Below are positions 7,772 to 15,583 of a DNA stretch of 64,000 nucleotides, piece after piece. This DNA comes from VMDJ01 sp038146785 (GTDB lineage Bacteria; Pseudomonadota; Gammaproteobacteria; Chromatiales; Chromatiaceae): NCBI GenBank assembly GCA_038146785.1, contig JAYQSI010000016.1:248001-312000 (forward strand), in the 5' to 3' direction. Positions within the stretch are counted from its first letter, which is position 1, and every line of letters starts with the position of its first letter. The notes beneath the pieces are model-generated. The model was given only the letters and a program-made list of their open reading frames with translations, made no database searches and had not been told where the DNA came from. A program made the translations under genes and the position numbers.

Positions 7772-8743
7772 ATGACAAACTCTGTACTTATGGATAACGT
7801 CTACCGCATCGGCGCTGTTTCGCGTCTCACTGGCATCCCTGCTGACACATTGCGTATTTGGGAGCGCCGCTATCATTTAGTTGACCCACAACGCACCGAG
7901 AAAGGTGGTCGCTTGTACAGCCAAGCGGATGTCAATCGACTGACCATGATCAAAGCTCTCGTGGATCAAGGCCATGCCATTAGCACCGTGGCAAATCTTG
8001 ATACTCGCGAACTTAACGATCGCTTATCTCGTGCTCGTCCTCACAACCTGCCAGAGATTGGCAGTGGTCGTCATGATGTTTGTATCGTTGGTCAGGCAAT
8101 TACTGTTCGCGCTAACAATACCGCGCAAATGCCAGAAGGCTTGGAGCTTGCAGGAACCTACACCGATCTTGATTCATTCATGGAAGACGACACTTGCTGT
8201 CAAACACTGGTGATCGAATTCCCGTTCTTAGATCGCACCATCGTTAAGAAGCTGCAAGATGAAACATTGCAAAAACGCTACGACAACATCATCGTCATTT
8301 ATGCGTTTGCGCCATCGATAATCTTGCGTCAGATGAAGCGCTTACAGATCACCACCGAGCGTGCGCCGGTTTCTATCGATCACATCTGGCAGATGTGTGC
8401 TGGCAACATGCCACATCAAGTCGATTGGTCACCATCTGTATTCCAACCCGATACGGTTCTCACTGAACCTGCGCCTAAGCGTCAGTTCAGTTCGCAACAG
8501 TTGGCTAAGTTGTCGCAGATGACCTCGGCATTGAAGTGCGAGTGCCCACATCACCTGTCATCTATCATTGAAACCTTGGTGGCTTTCGAGCAATACAGCA
8601 CCGAGTGTGAAAATGATTCACCACAAGATGCGGCACTACATAGTTACTTGCACATCATGACGGCGAAAGCACGTTGGTTAATGGAAGTGGCGTTAGAAAA
8701 ACTGGCTGAAGTCGAAAATATCGATACCAGTAAGTTGATTTAA
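7772..8743 (+). CDS. MerR-family transcriptional regulator, LitR/CarH-like without a clear B12 site
   Basis: 323 residues. The winged-helix DNA-binding part covers residues 10-80 (YRIGAVSRLTGIPADTLRIW, then GGRLYSQADVNRL). The central part (about 100-215) resembles a Rossmann-like cobalamin-type fold, but I see no ExxH or DxHxxG cobalamin signature. The C-terminus carries a CECPHH cluster near residue 258 and a helical FEQYSTEC region. In Vibrio cholerae a MerR-family regulator controls blue-light-induced photolyase/CFA genes. Class II LitR proteins of Pseudomonas also lack B12 binding. The ATG at 7772 follows GGATCGAGG. It is the last gene of the plus-strand unit and meets the GMC gene tail to tail. 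Autoregulation through the 5962 palindrome is likely but inferred. Confidence 0.85.
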   Translation: MTNSVLMDNVYRIGAVSRLTGIPADTLRIWERRYHLVDPQRTEKGGRLYSQADVNRLTMIKALVDQGHAISTVANLDTRELNDRLSRARPHNLPEIGSGRHDVCIVGQAITVRANNTAQMPEGLELAGTYTDLDSFMEDDTCCQTLVIEFPFLDRTIVKKLQDETLQKRYDNIIVIYAFAPSIILRQMKRLQITTERAPVSIDHIWQMCAGNMPHQVDWSPSVFQPDTVLTEPAPKRQFSSQQLAKLSQMTSALKCECPHHLSSIIETLVAFEQYSTECENDSPQDAALHSYLHIMTAKARWLMEVALEKLAEVENIDTSKLI

Positions 8744-10458
8744 TCCCAATCTTCTTGCGCAATCCACTGCGCAGCCTTTTCGGCAATCATCAGCGTGGGA
8801 CTGTTCGTGTTTCCGCTGGTGATTGTCGGCATCACACTCGCATCAACTAACCGAAGCCCTTTAATCACCCCACCCTGACCATCACGCACGCGAAGACGTG
8901 AGTCAGTTACCGCTTGCGGATCATCAACACGCCCCATCCTCGCTGTACCAACAGGATGGAAAATCGTTGTGCCGATATCACCTGCAACACGCGCAAGCTC
9001 TTCATCGGTTTGATATTGCATGCCCGGCTTCAACTCTTCCGGCTGATAGGGTGACAGCGCAGATTGCTCAACAATCTTACGCGTAACGCGCAATGAATCT
9101 GCAGCGACCTTCCGGTCTTCATCCGTACTGAGGTAATTGGTCACAATTTTTGGCGATTGACGATGATCCGGCTGATCAATATGCACATGACCACGGCTAC
9201 TTGGATTGAGATTACATACGCTAGCCGTAATCGCAGGATATGGATGCAAAGGCTCACCAAAGGCATCTAAGCTTAGCGGCTGCACATGGTATTCAATATT
9301 CGGCCACTGATAATCATCACTACTGCGAGTAAACGCACCTAGCTGCGAGGGCGCCATACTCATAGGTCCACTGCGCTTGAAGGCATACTCCATCGCAATG
9401 GATATTTTTCCTAGCCAACTATTTGCAATCGTATTGAGTGTTTTGACGTTGTTCACTTTATACACAGATCGAATCTGTAAGTGATCTTGCAAGCCCTCAC
9501 CCACACCCGGCAGATCGGCAACCACCGGTATATCCAATGCACGTAATCGTTCCGCTTGACCCAGACCAGATAACTCAAGGATCTGCGGAGAACCCACTGC
9601 GCCCGCACTGAGAATCACCGAATCATTTGCATTGAGCTGCATCTCACCTTGTGTTGTCTCAACAAGCAATCCGGAACAATGCAAAGCATCATCGTTTTTT
9701 TGCGTGATCAGCTTTTTCACTTGCGTGTTTGTCATCACCGTCAGGTTTGGACGCTTACCTTGTATCTCACGCAAGAAGGCTTTACTGGTATTCCATCGCC
9801 ATCCTTTACGTTGGTTCACTTCGAAGAATGAAACACCTTCGTTATTACCTGTATTGAAATCATCCACCTTGGGGATGCCGGTTTGATGCGCTGCTTCAGC
9901 AAAGGCATCCAAAATATCCCAACGTAATCGCTGGCGCTCCACTCGCCATTCACCACCAGCTTTATGCTGTTTAAACAACTGGGCATAACGACTGGAATCA
10001 TCACGGAGAAAATCTGTACCGGCCGCCTTACTTGCATGATGCGCTTTAACACCTGAATGATGATCTTCGTGTGCGGTGAAGTAATCTTCGACGTTTGACC
10101 AACGCCATTGCTCGTCACCGGTCACCTCTGCCCAGTGCTCATAATCACGAGATTGGCCACGCAGATACAACATCGCATTAATACTCGAACAACCACCGAG
10201 CACCTTGCCGCGTGGATAACGCAATTGCCGACCATTCAAACCCTCATCAGGTTCGGTTTGATACATCCAGTCAGTACGTTGATTACCAATGCAGTAGAGA
10301 TAGCCGACCGGTATATGAATCCAGTGGTAGTTATCCTTTCCACCCGCTTCAATCAGCAACACCGACTTATCGGGGTTCATACTTAAACGATTAGCGAGCA
10401 AACAGCCGGCCGTACCCGCACCGACAATAATGTAATCAAAGGTCTTCTGATTCATCAT
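8740..10458 (-). CDS. GMC-family FAD oxidoreductase (choline-dehydrogenase-like)
   Basis: 572 residues, normal for GMC enzymes. It shows the FAD-binding DYIIVGAGTAGCLLANRLS near the start, the family signature GKVLGGCSSINAMLYLRG, SAGAVGSPQILELSG, and the C-terminal FHPVGTARMG and TSGNTNSPTLMIAEKAA, which carry the catalytic His and Asn. GMC enzymes oxidise alcohols with FAD. The usual annotation as choline dehydrogenase is weak here because no betaine aldehyde dehydrogenase or BetI lies nearby. Its position behind a photolyase suggests membership of the stress island. Its tail overlaps the MerR gene by four bases. No signal peptide. Confidence 0.9.
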   Translation of the reverse strand: MMNQKTFDYIIVGAGTAGCLLANRLSMNPDKSVLLIEAGGKDNYHWIHIPVGYLYCIGNQRTDWMYQTEPDEGLNGRQLRYPRGKVLGGCSSINAMLYLRGQSRDYEHWAEVTGDEQWRWSNVEDYFTAHEDHHSGVKAHHASKAAGTDFLRDDSSRYAQLFKQHKAGGEWRVERQRLRWDILDAFAEAAHQTGIPKVDDFNTGNNEGVSFFEVNQRKGWRWNTSKAFLREIQGKRPNLTVMTNTQVKKLITQKNDDALHCSGLLVETTQGEMQLNANDSVILSAGAVGSPQILELSGLGQAERLRALDIPVVADLPGVGEGLQDHLQIRSVYKVNNVKTLNTIANSWLGKISIAMEYAFKRSGPMSMAPSQLGAFTRSSDDYQWPNIEYHVQPLSLDAFGEPLHPYPAITASVCNLNPSSRGHVHIDQPDHRQSPKIVTNYLSTDEDRKVAADSLRVTRKIVEQSALSPYQPEELKPGMQYQTDEELARVAGDIGTTIFHPVGTARMGRVDDPQAVTDSRLRVRDGQGGVIKGLRLVDASVMPTITSGNTNSPTLMIAEKAAQWIAQEDWD

Positions 10459-10496
10459 GTCTTTATAGGCGAATCGAGCGAATTTGTCTTGAGGAT

Positions 10497-11891
10497 TTAA
10501 GCTGCAGCGCCCTTGATGGTTTCCCAGACGCTCAATGCACGCTCACGCCCCGACTTCAGATCAACAATCGGCATGGGATAATCTTTACCCGGTACAAATT
10601 TCACCAGTCGGCAGATCTCTTCTGGCGCAGCCCATGGCTGATGAATCCACTTATCAGGTAGCTCCGCTAACTCAGGCACCCAACGACGCACATAGTCACC
10701 TTTGGGATCAAACTTCTCACCTTGTGTGACAGGATTAAAGATACGGAAATAAGGGGCTGCATCGACACCGCTTCCTGCGGTCCATTGCCAACTTAAACTA
10801 TTCTGCGCGACATCCGCATCAACCAAGGTATCCATGAACCACTTAGCGCCTTCACGCCAATCGACCATCATGTGTTTTGTCAGCAACGATGCAACGATCA
10901 TTCGCACGCGGTTATGCATATAACCTGTCTGCCATAGCTCACGCATGCCGGCATCAACCATGGGTATACCGGTTAAGCCCTTTTGCCACGCTTTAATTTG
11001 ATCAACATTATTGATCCATGGAATCACATCGAAACGTGAGTCCATATTTTCTTCTTCGGTAGTTGGCCAGTGATACAACACATAATGTGAAAACTCACGC
11101 CACGCCAACTCACGAATAAACGAACCCGTTAAATGCTTAGCCCCAGCCCTTGCAACAATCTCGCGCGGACTAACTTGTCCAAAATGCAGATACGGCGATA
11201 GACGTGAACAACCATCAACAGCAGGCACATTACGTAACTCACCATAGCCTTCAATCGCTTGCGCTAAAAACCCATCAATGCGCTGATCCATCGATTGCGT
11301 ACTGATGGACCAATGCTCAGCCAACATCGACATCCATGGGCGCTGCGCTTTAACTTTGACCTGATCTAACTCTGACTCCGCAGCCATCAACTTGCTTAAG
11401 GATGCCGGCTCGACATTTTCATAGGGCTCTGAAAAGCCATGCTTGAGCGCTGCTTTATAAAAAGGTGTGAACACGCGGTAAGGCGTTTCATCACCTTTCA
11501 ATACTTCCCACGGCTCGACTAATAAGTTGCCCGGAAAACTCGCTACCGTAGTGCCTCCATCTTTCAACAGCTGCTTGAGCTCACTATCACGCGCCATGAC
11601 TTTTGGCTCGTAACAACGATTCCAATACACAGCATCCGCTGATAACTCACCCATCAATTTAGGCAGTATCTCTTTGGCATTACCGCATCGATAGATCAGT
11701 TTTCCGTCAAGCTGCTCAGCGAAGTCCGTCAGCGCCTCAAAGCGCCACCAATCAGAGGCACTGGGTGACGCAAGATCTGCATCATCGATGTAAACAACAG
11801 CGACCTCATCATGATGACGTAAGGCATAGCTAAGCCCTGGGTTATCGCGTAAACGAAGATCGTTTCTGCACCAAAAAATTGCCTTACTCAT
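10497..11891 (-). CDS. phrB: deoxyribodipyrimidine photolyase (class I CPD type)
   Basis: 464 residues, typical length. The N-terminal antenna domain (FWCRNDLRLRDNPGLSYAL) binds MTHF or a flavin-type chromophore. The C-terminal FAD domain has FIRELAWREFSHYVLYHWP, GIPMVDAGMRELWQTGYMHN, and QNSLSWQWTAGSGVDAAPYF, with the tryptophans of the electron-transfer chain. It repairs UV-induced cyclobutane pyrimidine dimers using blue light. The gene lies 38 bases upstream of the GMC gene on the same strand, so they are likely co-transcribed. The 89-base gap behind the upstream Mqo gene is filled by a terminator, leaving almost no room for a separate promoter. Confidence 0.95.
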   Translation of the reverse strand: MSKAIFWCRNDLRLRDNPGLSYALRHHDEVAVVYIDDADLASPSASDWWRFEALTDFAEQLDGKLIYRCGNAKEILPKLMGELSADAVYWNRCYEPKVMARDSELKQLLKDGGTTVASFPGNLLVEPWEVLKGDETPYRVFTPFYKAALKHGFSEPYENVEPASLSKLMAAESELDQVKVKAQRPWMSMLAEHWSISTQSMDQRIDGFLAQAIEGYGELRNVPAVDGCSRLSPYLHFGQVSPREIVARAGAKHLTGSFIRELAWREFSHYVLYHWPTTEEENMDSRFDVIPWINNVDQIKAWQKGLTGIPMVDAGMRELWQTGYMHNRVRMIVASLLTKHMMVDWREGAKWFMDTLVDADVAQNSLSWQWTAGSGVDAAPYFRIFNPVTQGEKFDPKGDYVRRWVPELAELPDKWIHQPWAAPEEICRLVKFVPGKDYPMPIVDLKSGRERALSVWETIKGAAA

Positions 11892-11904
11892 CAGGGACGT
11901 TCCA

Positions 11905-11945
11905 ATAAAAAACCCGCGAAGCCTAAAGCATAGGCTACGCGGGTT
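11905..11945 (-). terminator. strong bidirectional intrinsic terminator between mqo and phrB
   Basis: Arms AACCCGCG (11911-11918) and CGCGGGTT (11938-11945) extend through an inner AGCCTA/TAGGCT stem with a five-base loop. On the minus strand the stem is followed by a T-rich tract (complement of 11905-11910), ending the mqo transcript. On the plus strand GGGTTAGTTTTTATT follows, so it may act both ways. Confidence 0.85.
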
Positions 11946-11980
11946 AGTTTTTATTGCGACTAGAAAGTCTTGGTCAAACG

Positions 11981-13363
11981 TTAACTTGCGTTAAGCATGC
12001 GCGAAGTCGCGTTTTCATCGTTAGTTGGACCATCATCGAGCAAATCGCGAGCAAAACCCTCTTCATCAAAGTTTGCTCCCAATAGCTTCACCACGGTGCG
12101 CAAATCGATTTCTGCATTTTCCAGACAAGTGGTCGCGCCAGGCGATGGCGTCACATTAAAGATCAAGCCCTCGCCGGTACTGATCTTTGACTCACCCATC
12201 AGCAATTTACGGTTGTTCTTATCGATCAACTGCGGACGGACACCACCGACTTTGCTCGCAAAGGTCAGATCTTTATAAGCCATGTCCGGCACGATCTTGC
12301 GCGCATCTTTTAAGAACAAGGTCTTACGTAAGAAAGGGATCTCAAACAGGAAGTTCTTCGCCATGTAGTTACGAATGTCAGTTACCTTGAGCAGGTCGTA
12401 CAACACATTCCATACCTTGATATCGAACTTAAACACACGGAAGAAGTCCTTCATGGTCTGCCAGTTGTAACGCTCGAGTACGGGCAATACCAACGCCGTC
12501 GGTCCCCAACGGGTTTTACCAGGCACCATCACATCGGGGTCGCCGTGGATGGCGGCAAACGGCAGCTTATCGTTTTGAACGGTGTACACCTTGCCGTTGA
12601 GTACTTGTGGGGTGAAGTAATAACTTCCCGCGACGGGCAGCACCGAGAAATGACGTCCAAAGCCCATTTGATGCGCCATGCGTAAGCTGTGTCCGCCAGC
12701 ACACGCCACTAAGGTACGCGTCAGATAACTCGTATCTTCGGTTGTCACGCGATACATGCCATCGTCTTGTTTTTCGATCTTTACCACTTGCTGGTTGAAG
12801 TGCACCTCAACCTCTTTACCCTCAGCTTTTTTCGCCTGACGGATGAAAGAACGAGATAAAGCCTCAAAATTCACGGCGGTGTATTCGTCCTCAGAACCTA
12901 AGGCCACCACTTCATCCTGACGCAGAGTGCCTTTTGAATAGGCCACTGCTGGCTCAATGCGCGCAATATCCTTGAGCTCCAACAGACGCATATTCGGGAA
13001 ATGCGGTGAAAACACCTCAAATCGCTCACGCAGGCGCTGGCATTCTGTCGCACCCACACCTAAAACCATCTTTGGATATTTGAAAATCAAATGATCAATA
13101 TCGGGCTGCGCGGTGGCAAAACGCTCCACCATACGCGCCGCGCGCTTCACCTTTTGAGCCTTCTCGAGGGTGTAATTGGTCTCGATATCACCACAGTGAA
13201 GGGTCTGTGAATTGTTGCTATGGAGTGAGTTCACACGCGCAGATGCGGCGTACTTCTCCAGCATGCCAATATGCTTGATATCACTGTATTTCGAGGCTAG
13301 ATACAGCAATGCCGTGCCTGAAATACCGCCACCAACGATTAAAAGATCGAAAGGTTTACTCAT
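11981..13363 (-). CDS. mqo: malate:quinone oxidoreductase-type FAD dehydrogenase (epsilonproteobacterial-like)
   Basis: 460 residues. It opens with an FAD-binding LLIVGGGISGTALLYLAS and continues with SLHSNNSQTLHCGDIETNYT, VYTVQNDKLPFAAIHGDPDV, GKTRWGPTALVLPVLER and FNVTPSPGATTCLENA. These blocks closely match the short Helicobacter/Campylobacter-type Mqo (about 450 residues) rather than the 548-residue E. coli enzyme. It would oxidise malate to oxaloacetate at the membrane and pass electrons to quinone. There is no signal peptide; the family is peripheral at the cytoplasmic face. It stands alone between a terminator and a 255-base upstream gap that also holds the promoter of the next, divergent gene. 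Confidence 0.82.
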   Translation of the reverse strand: MSKPFDLLIVGGGISGTALLYLASKYSDIKHIGMLEKYAASARVNSLHSNNSQTLHCGDIETNYTLEKAQKVKRAARMVERFATAQPDIDHLIFKYPKMVLGVGATECQRLRERFEVFSPHFPNMRLLELKDIARIEPAVAYSKGTLRQDEVVALGSEDEYTAVNFEALSRSFIRQAKKAEGKEVEVHFNQQVVKIEKQDDGMYRVTTEDTSYLTRTLVACAGGHSLRMAHQMGFGRHFSVLPVAGSYYFTPQVLNGKVYTVQNDKLPFAAIHGDPDVMVPGKTRWGPTALVLPVLERYNWQTMKDFFRVFKFDIKVWNVLYDLLKVTDIRNYMAKNFLFEIPFLRKTLFLKDARKIVPDMAYKDLTFASKVGGVRPQLIDKNNRKLLMGESKISTGEGLIFNVTPSPGATTCLENAEIDLRTVVKLLGANFDEEGFARDLLDDGPTNDENATSRMLNAS

Positions 13364-13523
13364 CGATTTTTCTCCCTACTTCTACAGCATTGGACTCCGC
13401 AAAATTGGGGCTTTTGGCTCCACAATCCCGAGGCATCCTTTGGATTTAGGAACCTGTATACCTATATATGATGGGCATTGGGACTGAAAAAACGCCTGAA
13501 TTGAAAAAAGTAAGACTTAAGTA

Positions 13524-13583
13524 TTGACATATTAGAAAATACTTATATACTTATCCTCATTAGCTGATCAGTGGTTGGTCAGC
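13524..13583 (+). promoter_or_regulatory. sigma-70 promoter and leader hairpin of first Gly/Asn-rich gene
   Basis: TTGACA at 13524-13529 and TATACT at 13546-13551 with a 16-base spacer make a near-consensus promoter. Shortly after the expected transcription start lies a nine-pair hairpin: GCTGATCAG (13563-13571), loop TGG, TTGGTCAGC (13575-13583) with two G-U pairs. The same promoter and a hairpin with changed but still pairing bases precede the paralogue at 14252. A hairpin at the 5' end commonly protects an mRNA from decay. Confidence 0.75.
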
Positions 13584-13618
13584 GAAACACTTCTACACAA
13601 TTTTTTGAGGATTTAACA

Positions 13619-13885
13619 ATGAAAAAGATCATCGCAATCGCAGCTATCATCGCTTCAGCTCAAGCTTCAGCGTTCATGGATTCAGCTAACACTAACGCTA
13701 ACGGCGCGAACAACGCTAAAGGCGACTTCATCGGTAACGGTACTGGCGAAGGTGAAGCTACTTTCTCTATGAACTTCTCTGGTAAAGGCCGCACTGCAGG
13801 CGACTTCAAAGGTAACGGTTCTACTGATACCAACGCTACTGCTTACGGTTACGAGCAGCCAGCTTACGCACCAGTTGCTAAGTAA
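13619..13885 (+). CDS. secreted Gly/Asn-rich small protein, first tandem copy
   Basis: 88 residues from the ATG at 13619; a longer in-frame start upstream would lie within the leader. A signal peptide is clear (MKKIIAIAAIIASAQASA, cut after ASA). The mature part is small and rich in Gly, Asn, Ala and Thr, with alternating small and hydrophobic residues: GNGTGEGEATFSMNFSGKG, then a short Tyr/Pro tail ending YAPVAK. There are no cysteines. This resembles sulfur-globule-type or other self-assembling envelope proteins of gammaproteobacteria, but I cannot assign a function. Strong promoter, leader hairpin, optimal-looking codons and a strong terminator all suggest abundant expression. A paralogue follows at 14252 and a distant relative lies at 52666. 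Confidence 0.85.
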   Translation: MKKIIAIAAIIASAQASAFMDSANTNANGANNAKGDFIGNGTGEGEATFSMNFSGKGRTAGDFKGNGSTDTNATAYGYEQPAYAPVAK

Positions 13886-13935
13886 TTCAGTTCCCCACTG
13901 AATACGAAGAACCCCGCTCCGGCGGGGTTTTTTTA
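13885..13935 (+). terminator. 3' hairpin plus intrinsic terminator of first Gly/Asn-rich gene
   Basis: A first hairpin at the stop codon pairs ATTCAGT (13885-13891) with ACTGAAT (13897-13903). The terminator proper is AACCCCGC (13910-13917), TCCG loop, GCGGGGTT (13922-13929), followed by a T run. The paralogue has the same two-hairpin arrangement. Confidence 0.85.
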
Positions 13936-13940
13936 TGGGC

Positions 13941-14110
13941 AAAAAAAGACCTCGGCAAGCCGAGGTCGAAAATCACTCATTCTACGAGCCTGAATTAGGG
14001 GGGAAGATCAGGCTCGAGTGACTGGAATCCCATAGGAGGAATCCGAATTATCAGAAATCGGCCACGAATCTTCCCTGACACAGATCAACCAACCTGAAAA
14101 AGCACCCTTT
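13941..14110 (-). ncRNA. candidate small RNA with C-rich loops, antisense-oriented between the paralogues
   Basis: Read on the minus strand this stretch ends in a textbook terminator: a perfect nine-pair stem (13948-13967, two-base loop) followed by seven Ts (complement of 13941-13947). No gene on that strand needs it. Just upstream is a nine-pair hairpin (arms 13985-13993 and 14008-14016) whose loop exposes CCCCCC. A little further upstream is an unpaired TTCCTCCTATG segment, complementary to a Shine-Dalgarno sequence. C-rich single-stranded segments plus a terminator are typical of trans-acting bacterial small RNAs. No start codon with a ribosome site supports a peptide. The 5' end is a guess and I found no convincing promoter. 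Confidence 0.4.
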
Positions 14111-14155
14111 TTTAGGCTCTTTCAGAAAAATTATCGATTCCTGGTGAAAAATATA

Positions 14156-14215
14156 TTGACATTTAAGCAAATACTAATATACTTATCTTCATCAGCTGAT
14201 CAGTGACTGAGCAGC
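14156..14215 (+). promoter_or_regulatory. sigma-70 promoter and leader hairpin of second Gly/Asn-rich gene
   Basis: TTGACA (14156-14161) and TATACT (14178-14183), 16-base spacer as in the first copy. The leader hairpin pairs GCTGATCAG (14195-14203) with CTGAGCAGC (14207-14215) around loop TGA, with one internal mismatch. Compared with the first copy, the 3' arm has changed so that two G-U pairs become Watson-Crick pairs. Confidence 0.75.
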
Positions 14216-14251
14216 AACAAACTTTTAAACAAATTTTTAAGGATTTTTACA

Positions 14252-14527
14252 ATGAAAAAGATCATCGCAATCGCAGCTATCGTTGCTTCAGCTCAAGCTT
14301 CTGCTTTCTTCGACAACGGTAACGGTTCAATGAACGGTGCTAACAAAGCTAACGGCGACTTCGTTGGTAACGGTACTGGTGAAGGTGAAGCAACTTTCTC
14401 TATGAACTTCTCTGGTAAAGGCCGCACTGCAGGCGACGCTAAGGGTAACGCTTCTAACAACGGTAACTTCACTGGTTACGGTTACGAGTCTCCTTACTAC
14501 GCGCCACAGGCTCCAGTAGCTAAGTAA
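14252..14527 (+). CDS. secreted Gly/Asn-rich small protein, second tandem copy
   Basis: 91 residues, paralogue of the gene at 13619. The signal peptide is nearly identical (MKKIIAIAAIVASAQASA). The core GNGTGEGEATFSMNFSGKG and RTAGD are conserved exactly, while the flanks (NGSMNGANKANGDFVGNG and the tail GYGYESPYYAPQAPVAK) have diverged. This pattern of a fixed core and drifting flanks points to an older tandem duplication under selection rather than a recent copy. It has its own promoter, leader hairpin, ribosome site (AAGGA) and terminator. Exported and probably abundant; function unknown. The core motif suggests a short beta-strand module that could self-assemble. Confidence 0.85.
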   Translation: MKKIIAIAAIVASAQASAFFDNGNGSMNGANKANGDFVGNGTGEGEATFSMNFSGKGRTAGDAKGNASNNGNFTGYGYESPYYAPQAPVAK

Positions 14528-14575
14528 TTCAGTTTCCGACTGAATCGAAAAAGCCCCGCTCTGCGGGGCTTTTTT
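14527..14575 (+). terminator. 3' hairpin plus intrinsic terminator of second Gly/Asn-rich gene
   Basis: ATTCAGT/ACTGAAT hairpin at the stop (14527-14545), then AGCCCCGC (14552-14559), TCT loop, GCGGGGCT (14563-14570) and a T run to 14575. Confidence 0.85.
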
Positions 14576-14677
14576 ATGCCTGCGATTTGTTTTGCAGCGC
14601 ATCAATTGAGTAATTTCATTTTTGTAAACCCACTAACTGAACCAGTATTACACCTGAGCTTTAAGGAGCAGCGCGCC

Positions 14678-14887
14678 ATGACAACCAGTGATGACTTTCA
14701 AAGTGTTGAGGGGTTCTTAATCAAATCGCAACGACATCAGTTTCTGCGTAACGCGATTATGAATGTGGAGTTCGATCTAAAACTAAAGCCGCATGATCCT
14801 GAATTGATTGATCAGCTTGAAGGACTTAAAAAAGAGTTAGCTTTACTTGATGTTGAAGTGAATACGCTTGCACAAGGCTTTGCCTAA
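14678..14887 (+). CDS. small hypothetical protein (69 aa), predicted coiled helical
   Basis: Start chosen at MTTSDDFQSVEGF because AAGGAG lies about ten bases upstream; the longer in-frame start would run into the preceding terminator. The 69 residues are soluble, with a conserved-looking central helix (RNAIMNVEFDLKLKPHD) and a heptad-like LEGLKKELALLDVEVNTLA end, suggesting a short coiled coil. No motif I recognise. It ends two bases before the convergent stop of the 219-residue gene, so it sits alone between a terminator and an opposing gene. Confidence 0.65.
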   Translation: MTTSDDFQSVEGFLIKSQRHQFLRNAIMNVEFDLKLKPHDPELIDQLEGLKKELALLDVEVNTLAQGFA

Positions 14888-14888
14888 A

Positions 14889-15548
14889 TTAATTTAGGTG
14901 CTGCTTAATCACACCCGCATTCGCTTCTGCCAACTCAAGCACCTTTGATTTTTCTGCCTGCTGAATCAGCGCCTCAGCCTCTTTGGCAATCATCGATAAC
15001 TGTTCTGGATCAAACACAACCATCACCGCTTTAACCTGCTCGGTTGGCGAGCTCAATAAAGTGGGCACTAGTTGATCAGGTGCAATCAAGGTTTCTGGGT
15101 GCAGCAAGTCAGCCACTAAAGCATGTTGCAGTAACTCGAAATGCATCTGCCGCGCTTGCTGCTCCATCGCCATTTCTTGTTCAGCCAAACTATCACCGGT
15201 GGTGTTTGAACGAATCGTGTTCATCACAGCATTTAACAGCTGACTCAAGGCTTGTTGATTAGCACCCTGCTCGTCCGCCAATCCGGCTGACGTTTCATAG
15301 AGTCGCTCGAGATCTTCCTTGAGTTTAAGGATCACATCACTTTCTTCGTTCGACTTCAGGTTTAACGCACGTTCAACCGTGGCACGCAGCTCGGTAATAA
15401 ATGCCAACAACTCTTCATGATCCTGTCGTTGGGCATCTAATAGGTCAGCATCATTCAATGTAGCTGGTTCACGGAACAATGGGTTATCTAAACGGCGCTT
15501 GTAATGACGCTCGTGACGGCCTGGCAGTTCGCTAAAAGGGATCGACAT
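14889..15548 (-). CDS. hypothetical coiled-coil protein (219 aa)
   Basis: Soluble, strongly helical, rich in Glu, Gln, Leu and Ala, with no signal peptide or membrane segment. The N-terminus (SIPFSELPGRHERHYKRRLDN) is basic and aromatic; the rest is heptad-rich (LKLKEDLERLYETSAGLADE, EQEMAMEQQARQMHFELLQH). A more compact C-terminal part (LIAPDQLVPTLLSSPTEQV, VMVVFDPEQLSMIAKEAEAL) may be a small domain. I do not recognise the family. It lies just downstream of selO (35-base gap), with which it is probably co-transcribed. Confidence 0.75.
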   Translation of the reverse strand: MSIPFSELPGRHERHYKRRLDNPLFREPATLNDADLLDAQRQDHEELLAFITELRATVERALNLKSNEESDVILKLKEDLERLYETSAGLADEQGANQQALSQLLNAVMNTIRSNTTGDSLAEQEMAMEQQARQMHFELLQHALVADLLHPETLIAPDQLVPTLLSSPTEQVKAVMVVFDPEQLSMIAKEAEALIQQAEKSKVLELAEANAGVIKQHLN

Positions 15549-15583
15549 AATCTTCTCGAGTAAAACGTGAGGTGCAGTGTAAC

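Noticed and set aside
8740..10458. Choline dehydrogenase BetA
   Set aside because: The family is right, but no betB, betI or choline transporter lies nearby, so the specific substrate is not supported.
13941..14110. 4.5S, 6S or CsrB-type RNA
   Set aside because: None of the conserved sequence cores of those RNAs is present on either strand. GGA-containing loops occur on the plus strand only, where no terminator follows.
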